A DNA stretch of 11,374 nt, taken from Pseudomonadota bacterium. GTDB lineage: Bacteria > Pseudomonadota > Alphaproteobacteria > Rhizobiales > Xanthobacteraceae. Positions 6,906 to 11,374 of this stretch are shown here, piece after piece. The stretch is taken from contig JAEZEY010000174.1 in NCBI GenBank assembly GCA_023432845.1, positions 1 through 11,374 on the forward strand. Direction: 5' to 3'. The notes under the pieces are model-generated. The model had not been told where the DNA came from, did not search any database, and saw only the letters and a list, made by a program, of their open reading frames with translations. Position 1 is the stretch's first letter; each line of letters starts with the position of its first letter. Position numbers and translations under genes: made by a program.

Positions 6906-9900
6906 TTACGCGACCGGCCCGGGGATCGACTCGATGTCAACGAGGAACGCCTTGTATTCCGGCGTCTCGATGTTCGCGTCTCCCACGAAAGGCGTCAGCG
7001 AATTGGGGCCGAAGCCCTTCTTCGTTTCGCCCATGAAGCCCCAATGCAGGGGGATGCCGACGATATGGACCGTCTTGCCGTCGCAGGTGAGCGGCTGAAT
7101 GCGCTTGGTGACGACGGCTTTCGCCTTCACCGATCCGCGCTTCGACCACACCCGCACCCAGCCGCCGGACTTGATGTTCTTCTCGGCGGCCAGCTGTTCG
7201 CTGATCTCGACGAAGAACTCCGGCTGCATGGCGGCGTTGCGCTGCGAATGCTTGGTCCAGAAGTGGAAGTGCTCGGTGAGACGGTAGGACGTCGCCGCAT
7301 AGGGGAAGTCCTTGGCCTCGCCGAACTGCTCCATATCGCCCTTGAACACGCGGGCGACGGGGTTGCCGCGCACCTTCGGGGCGACGACGTTGGCGATCGG
7401 CGATTCGAACGGCTCGTAGTGAGCCGGGAACGGACCGTCGCGCATCATGCCGCGGGTGAACAGGCGGGCGGAGCCCTCCGGGTTCATGATGAAGGGACCG
7501 ACATCTTGCGGCTTCATGGTCGGGCCGATGTCCGGCACGTCGTAGCCGGTCCACTTGGCGCCGTCCCACCACATCAGCTTGCGGCTCTCGTCCCACGGCT
7601 TGCCCTCGAGGTCCGCCGACGCACGATTGTAGAGAATGCGCCGGTTGGCGGGCCACGAGAACGCCCATTTGAGATAGGCGCCGGTCTCGTCGGGGTCCGA
7701 GGTGTCGCGGCGGGCCATCATGTTGCCGGCCTCGGTGTAGCAGCCGGTGTAGATCCAGCAGCCGGCCGCCGTCTTGCCGTCGTCGCGCAGGGCCCCGAAG
7801 GTGGCCAACTGCTTGCCCTTCTGCAGGAGCATCTTGGACGGGTCGTTCGGATCGGCGACGTCCTCGACGACGTAGCCGTTGATCTCCTTGGCGAGTTCAT
7901 CCGGTGTCGGATTGCCCGGATCCTTGTAGCGCCAGTCCAGATTGAGGATCGGATCTGGGAAAGCGCCGCCCTCCTTCTGGTACAGGGCCTTCAGGCGCAG
8001 ATGGATCTGCGCCATGATCCAAGCGTCGGCCTTGGCCTCGCCCGGCGGGGTACCGCCGGCCCAATGCCACTGCAGCCAGCGGCCGGAACTGACCAGCGCG
8101 CCTTCGTCTTCGGCAAAGCACACCGTCGGCAACTCGATGACCTCGGTCTGGATCGAGCCCGGGTTCACGTCGTTGTGCTCGCCGTGGTTCTCCCAGAACC
8201 GCGCCGTCTCCGTTTGTAGCGGATCCATGACGACGAGGTACTTCAGCTTGGAGAACGCGGCCGTCAGCTTCTTGCGGTTCGGCGCCGACAGTAGGGGGTT
8301 GAAGCCCTGGCAGAAGTAGCCGTTCACCTTGCCTTCGTGCATCAGCTCGAAGATACGCAGCATGTCGTAGGCCGGCACATCGAGCTTGGGCAGGTAGTCG
8401 AAGGCGAAGTAGTTGGCCGGCGTTGCGGCATCACCCCACATCGACTTCAGGAAGCTCACGAAGAACTTCTTGTAGTTCTGCCAGTAGCTCATCTGGTTCG
8501 GCCGCAACGGCTTGAAACCGCGCGTCGACATGTACTGGTCGAACGAGACTTCCTTCTCTGTCGGGATCGCGAGATACCCCGGGATCAGGTTAGACATCAG
8601 GCCGAGGACGGTCAAACCCTGGATGTTGGAGTGACCGCGCAAGGCGTTCATGCCGCCACCGCGCACACCGATATTGCCCAGGATGAGCTGGAGCATCGCC
8701 ATGCAGCGGATGTTCTGCGAACCCTTTGAGTGCTGGGTCCAGCCGAGCGCATACATCGACGTCATGGTCTTCGTCGGCGACGAGCACTCCGAGATCATCT
8801 GCGCCACCTTCAGGAACTTGTCCTTCGGCGTGCCGCATATGCGCTCGACCATCTCGGGCGTATAGACCGAGACGTGCTTCTTCAGCAGATTCCAGACACT
8901 GCGCGGGTGGTCGATGTCGGATTTGACGAAGCCGTCATCGCCGAGTTCGTAGTCCCACGTCGACCGGTTATAGTCGCGGCGGACTTCGTCGTAGCCGCTG
9001 AACAGGCCATCCTTGTACTCGAACCCCTCCTTGACGACGTAGGAGGCGTTAGTGAAGGCCTTAGTATAATCCCACTGCACCTTGTCGTTGCTGATGCAGT
9101 AGTTGATGACGCCGAGCAGGAACGCGATGTCCGTGCCCTGCCGGATCGGCGCATAAAAGTCGGCGACCGCCGCCGAGCGCGTGAAGCGCGGATCGACAAC
9201 GATCAACTTGGCGCCGCGATTGGCTTTCGCCTCCGTGACCCATTTGAAGCCGCACGGATGCGCTTCCGCAGCGTTGCCACCCATGATGACAACGAGGTCG
9301 GTGTTCTTGATGTCCGTCCACGAGTTGGTCATCGCACCGCGACCGAATGTTGGGGCCAGACTGGCCACCGTCGGTCCGTGTCAGACTCTCGCTTGGTTAT
9401 CGAACGCCAATATCCCGGTTGACCGCACCACCTTGTAGGTGGCCCACGCGGTTTCGTTCGACGTCGCCGATGCCGCCAGGAAGCCCGTGGTCAGCCACCG
9501 GTTGACCGTGGTGCCGTCAGCGTTCTTGGCGACGAAATTCTTGTCGCGATCATCCTTCATCAGCCGCGCTACACGATCGAGCGCCTGATCCCAGGACACG
9601 CGTTCCCACTTATCCGAGCCCGGCTTGCGAATCTGCGGATAGAGCGTGCGCGTCTTTGCGTGCACAATGTCGAGGAGGCCGGCACCCTTCGGGCACAATG
9701 TCCCGCGGTTGGTCGGGTGATCCGGGTCGCCTTCGATGTGAACGATCTCGGCCTTTTCGCCCTTTTTGAGATCGCCCTTCGAATACATGATGATGCCGCA
9801 GGCCACCGAGCAGTAGGTGCAGGTGTTGCGCGTCTCGGCCAGATTCGCGAGCTTCCATGGCCTGATCGACGTCGCATAGGCGGCTTCGATATCACCAAAG

Positions 9901-9980
9901 CCCAGTGCACCCAGAGTTGTGCCGGCAACACCCGCGCTTGCGCCCTTCAGGAATTGGCGCCGCGAGAGCTCCATATTCAT
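6906..9980 (-). CDS. fdnG: Formate dehydrogenase alpha subunit, selenoprotein
   Basis: The catalytic Mo/W-bis-MGD subunit that oxidises formate to CO2 at the periplasmic face. Read as one frame with TGA 9381-9383 as selenocysteine, it has 1024 residues (E. coli FdnG has 1015). The N-terminus bears a Tat signal, SRRQFLKG at residues 6-13, with likely cleavage near AYA (34-36). C54, C57, C61 and C96 form the [4Fe-4S] site. Sec200-His201 sits in the conserved context U-HGPTVASLAP. Later come the RGHSNIQGL segment and a C-terminal molybdopterin-dinucleotide-binding domain. I chose ATG 9978-9980 because AAAGGAGGG stands upstream. A further ATG two codons on and an upstream extension of 19 codons are less likely. 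Naive gene calling would split this gene at the TGA (right part 9381-10037, left part 6906-9368). Neither part is degraded, so it is not a pseudogene. The usual stop is TAA. Confidence 0.97.
9352..9383 (-). promoter_or_regulatory. SECIS element directly after the fdnG UGA
   Basis: The mRNA can fold as GG-U-GGCC, loop AGUCU, GGCC-CC. This gives six base pairs with one bulged U and starts 11 nt after the UGA, with the loop at 9358-9362. The bulged U and a loop containing GUCU are the features SelB recognises in E. coli fdhF and fdnG SECIS hairpins, and the 11-nt distance also agrees with fdhF. The element lies inside the coding region and is decoded after Sec insertion. Confidence 0.92.
9381..9383 (-). 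other. In-frame UGA selenocysteine codon (Sec200)
   Basis: TGA in the frame of fdnG, followed directly by codons for HGPTVASLAPTFGRGAM, the conserved surroundings of the active-site Sec/Cys of formate dehydrogenases. SelA, SelB and tRNA-Sec are encoded in the same operon, so recoding is close to certain. Confidence 0.97.
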
Positions 9981-9988
9981 CGTATTGG

Positions 9989-9997
9989 CCCTCCTTT
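9989..9997 (-). promoter_or_regulatory. Strong ribosome binding site of fdnG
   Basis: AAAGGAGGG on the minus strand, eight bases before the ATG at 9978-9980. It is close to the full anti-Shine-Dalgarno complement and fixes the fdnG start downstream of the in-frame upstream codons. Confidence 0.8.
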
Positions 9998-10007
9998 GAG
10001 AGCTTGG

Positions 10008-10020
10008 CCCCCGCCGGGGG
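10008..10020. repeat. CCCCC/GGGGG hairpin in the fdnG leader
   Basis: CCCCC, GCC, GGGGG: a 5-bp all-GC stem with a 3-nt loop, 10 bp upstream of the fdnG ribosome binding site. It is the hairpin of the leader closest to the gene. Confidence 0.5.
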
Positions 10021-10029
10021 ACGACTGTC

Positions 10030-10056
10030 GTTCGCATGACCCTCCGGCATGCGAAC
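10030..10056. repeat. 9-bp inverted repeat in the fdnG leader
   Basis: GTTCGCATG and CATGCGAAC, a perfect 9-bp inverted repeat with a 9-nt spacer. It could be an RNA hairpin in the 5' untranslated region of fdnG or a dyad operator just downstream of the start of transcription. No T-run follows it in the operon direction. Confidence 0.6.
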
Positions 10057-10057
10057 G

Positions 10058-10073
10058 GCGCGCGATGGCGCGC
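10058..10073. repeat. GCGCGC inverted repeat in the fdnG leader
   Basis: GCGCGC, 4-nt loop, GCGCGC, adjoining the 9-bp inverted repeat. Together with the 13-nt CCCCC/GGGGG hairpin it makes nearly all of 10008-10073 able to fold. Confidence 0.45.
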
Positions 10074-10079
10074 GCTTGA

Positions 10080-10108
10080 AGGCTATTTTTGAACTGTACT
10101 AAAGTCAA
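10080..10108 (-). promoter_or_regulatory. Candidate promoter of the formate dehydrogenase operon
   Basis: On the minus strand TTGACT (10103-10108) is separated by 17 bp from TAGCCT (10080-10085). The -35 is good (five of six), the -10 is poor (three of six). Transcription would start near 10073 and give a leader of about 93 nt. I see no sigma-54 site (TGGC-N8-TTGC) or clear FNR box in this gap, so the mode of control is not shown by the sequence. Confidence 0.3.
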
Positions 10109-10241
10109 ACATCGCGTGTGCATGCACCGCATGCCTATTGTCGATTGTGCGCTGCAAAAGGTCGTGGGCAGAACGTTGAAGCCGCTCGCCCAACCGAGGT
10201 TTTCGGCTTCTAGGACGGTTTGCCCATCGCCTAATATGACG

Positions 10242-10263
10242 CGCACATTCTTTTGAATGCGCG
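10242..10263. repeat. Short imperfect inverted repeat with TTTT loop
   Basis: CGCACATTC, TTTT, GAATGCGCG: eight of nine positions pair. It covers the first possible ATG of the thioredoxin-like gene (10257), which makes that codon a poor candidate start or a controlled one. The rest of 10110-10256 holds no gene that I can support. Confidence 0.4.
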
Positions 10264-10994
10264 GCCGCGCGGCATCAACGCGCAGGCTGCAATTCATTTG
10301 GCGATTGACCGGCCAAAGAGTCGCGGCGCACTATGCATGCACCGTGATCACATTCGCGGCTCCCGCGTGTCGGGGCGAGTTCAGTTTCCGCGCTGTTGTC
10401 AGCCGCGCTGTTGTTGCGGCCGGCCTTTGCCTAACCGCAACTTATACAACAATACCACTTCCGGCGGCCGCGACGAGCGAGGCACAGGTGCTACGGCCTT
10501 GGAGCGAGGCCACGCCGCCGCTTCCAGCACTGCCGCGATTCGGTGAGACGCAGGGTGCGCGATTTGCGGTTGCTGGCGAAACTGCCGCAGTAACCCTTCT
10601 TCATTTCTTCGCCAGTTGGTGCGAACCGTGCCGCGACGAATTACCGGCGCTGAAGCGCCTCGCCGACCGTGGCGCGCCTGACTTGAAGGTCGTCGCGGTT
10701 GCTGTTGCCGACAACGATATGCGCCTGCGCCGACTGCTCGACGACACCGGCGTCACCTTTCCCGTGCTGATGGACCAGGACCGCGGCGCCGCCAAGGCCT
10801 GGTCCATCGCTGCTTTGCCCTCGACCGTCGTCCTCGATTCGCAGCATCGGCCGCGGCTGATCGTCGAATCCGATTTCGCCTGGGATACGATCGAACCGAA
10901 AGCGCTGATTGAGCGGCTATCGTCACCAGCCGCCCATTCTTCTCTCGCAAGAAACGCCCAACAAGCAACAACGAGTACACTAGGAGGACAGTAA
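10257..10994 (+). CDS. TlpA-like thioredoxin-fold protein, exported, start uncertain
   Basis: A probable periplasmic thiol-disulfide oxidoreductase of the TlpA/ResA group. From the longest start it has 245 residues. The redox motif is WCEPC (121-125), followed by RDELPAL as is typical of TlpA proteins, and the cis-proline is at LPST (P188). The N-terminal region contains an alanine/valine-rich stretch (about 46-72) ending near AAATSEA that could be a signal peptide. The start is unresolved. ATG 10257 lacks a Shine-Dalgarno sequence and lies in a hairpin. An in-frame GTG at 10344 would give 216 residues with the hydrophobic stretch nearer the N-terminus, but it has no clear ribosome site either. 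The gene is divergent from the formate dehydrogenase operon and ends one base before the next gene. Reductant, partner and link to formate metabolism are unknown. Confidence 0.85.
   Translation: MRGRAASTRRLQFIWRLTGQRVAAHYACTVITFAAPACRGEFSFRAVVSRAVVAAGLCLTATYTTIPLPAAATSEAQVLRPWSEATPPLPALPRFGETQGARFAVAGETAAVTLLHFFASWCEPCRDELPALKRLADRGAPDLKVVAVAVADNDMRLRRLLDDTGVTFPVLMDQDRGAAKAWSIAALPSTVVLDSQHRPRLIVESDFAWDTIEPKALIERLSSPAAHSSLARNAQQATTSTLGGQ
10982..10987 (+). promoter_or_regulatory. Ribosome binding site of the transglutaminase-like gene
   Basis: AGGAGG eight bases before the ATG at 10996-10998. It lies within the last codons of the thioredoxin-like gene, so the two genes are likely cotranscribed and translationally coupled. 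Confidence 0.75.
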
Positions 10995-10995
10995 A

Positions 10996-11374
10996 ATGCA
11001 TCTCGACCGCCGAACACTTCTCAAAGCTGGCGCCGCCGTGACGCTGACCGCGGGCCTGCCGCGGTTCGCCTCGGCCGCCTTCAATCCGCAGCCCGGCGCC
11101 TGGCGCACTTTCGACGTCGTCACCAAGCTTGAAATCGCCAAGCCGGAAGGCAAGACGCAAGCCGGGGTGCCGGTGCCGTCGGTCAACGAAGCCGACTGGT
11201 TCAAGTCGGTGGGGAGCCAGTGGACCACCAATGGCAATGCCGCGCTGAAGCGCGACGCCAAGTACGGCGCCGAATTCGTGCATGTGGAATGGAAGGACGG
11301 CGAGGCTGCACCCGCCATCACCGTCACCAGCCGCATCGCGACGCGCGACCGCAATGTCGATCTCGGCAAATCCG
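10996..11374 (+). CDS. Tat-exported transglutaminase-like protein, N-terminal part
   Basis: An open frame of 126 codons that leaves the window without a stop. The N-terminus, DRRTLLKAG followed by a short hydrophobic run and RFASA, is a clear Tat signal with likely cleavage near residue 27. The mature part begins WRTFDVVTKLEIAKPEGKT and continues with VPVPSVNEADWFKS. This beta-rich start resembles the N-terminal region of bacterial transglutaminase-like (cysteine-peptidase fold) exported proteins. That assignment is by recognition from memory, and the catalytic Cys-His-Asp region would lie beyond 11374. It follows the thioredoxin-like gene by one base, so the pair is probably an operon whose products both act outside the cytoplasm. 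Confidence 0.7.
   Translation, partial: MHLDRRTLLKAGAAVTLTAGLPRFASAAFNPQPGAWRTFDVVTKLEIAKPEGKTQAGVPVPSVNEADWFKSVGSQWTTNGNAALKRDAKYGAEFVHVEWKDGEAAPAITVTSRIATRDRNVDLGKS

Noticed and set aside
6024..8219. A 731-codon plus-strand open frame opposite fdnG and the beta subunit
   Set aside because: It lies antisense to two well-recognised genes, its translation has no recognisable domain, and long antisense frames are usual where codon third positions are GC-rich.
9368..9383. Premature stop splitting fdnG into two genes or a pseudogene
   Set aside because: The frame continues without a shift, the next codons are the conserved Sec-site context, a SECIS follows, and the Sec machinery is in the same operon.
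10088..10109. TTTGA-N12-TCAAA dyad as an FNR/CRP-type box
   Set aside because: FNR sites need TTGAT-N4-ATCAA; the spacing here is too long and the inner bases do not match.
9977..10297. A 106-codon minus-strand frame over the fdnG start and leader
   Set aside because: No ribosome site, no recognised motif, and it covers the candidate promoter and hairpins.
1..11374. CRISPR arrays, insertion sequences, transposases, attachment sites
   Set aside because: No tandem spaced repeats, transposase-like genes or terminal inverted repeats with target duplications were seen; a tRNA gene is present but without an adjacent integrase.

Overview
The window is a GC-rich chromosomal segment, most likely from an alphaproteobacterium of the Hyphomicrobiales (rhizobial) type. 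That assignment is inferred from base composition, protein style and gene order, not from a database search. Nearly all of it is one leftward (minus-strand) operon for a selenocysteine-containing, membrane-bound formate dehydrogenase, together with the machinery that decodes its own UGA codon.

Reading the minus strand from right to left: a GC-rich, hairpin-rich leader (about 9981-10073) precedes fdnG (6906-9980), the Tat-exported catalytic alpha subunit. Its frame is interrupted by an in-frame TGA at 9381-9383, which is selenocysteine 200, with a SECIS hairpin directly after it. Next come the ferredoxin-like beta subunit (5943-6890) and the cytochrome b gamma subunit (5284-5946). After a 91-bp gap with a perfect 10-bp inverted repeat come fdhE (4275-5192), selA (2881-4266), a Sel1-repeat protein (2102-2884), selB (18-2105) and the tRNA-Sec gene selC (54-149). 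FdnGHI oxidises formate on the periplasmic side and passes electrons through Fe-S clusters and haem b to quinone. FdhE helps mature the enzyme, SelA makes Sec-tRNA, and SelB with tRNA-Sec and the SECIS reads the UGA. SelD and FdhD, which are also needed, are not in the window.

Several junctions are ATGA overlaps (beta/gamma, selA/Sel1-repeat, Sel1-repeat/selB), which suggests translational coupling. The strongest oddity is at the left end. The selB frame has no stop before selC and runs through all of tRNA-Sec exactly in frame, ending only at 18-20. A strong short palindrome (161-188) sits between the conserved end of SelB and the tRNA. The second oddity is the cytosolic Sel1-repeat protein locked between selA and selB, whose role I do not know.

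To the right, on the plus strand and divergent from the operon, is a TlpA-like thioredoxin-fold protein (start uncertain, about 10257-10994). It is followed one base later by the start of a Tat-exported protein resembling bacterial transglutaminase-like proteins (10996 to the window end, truncated).
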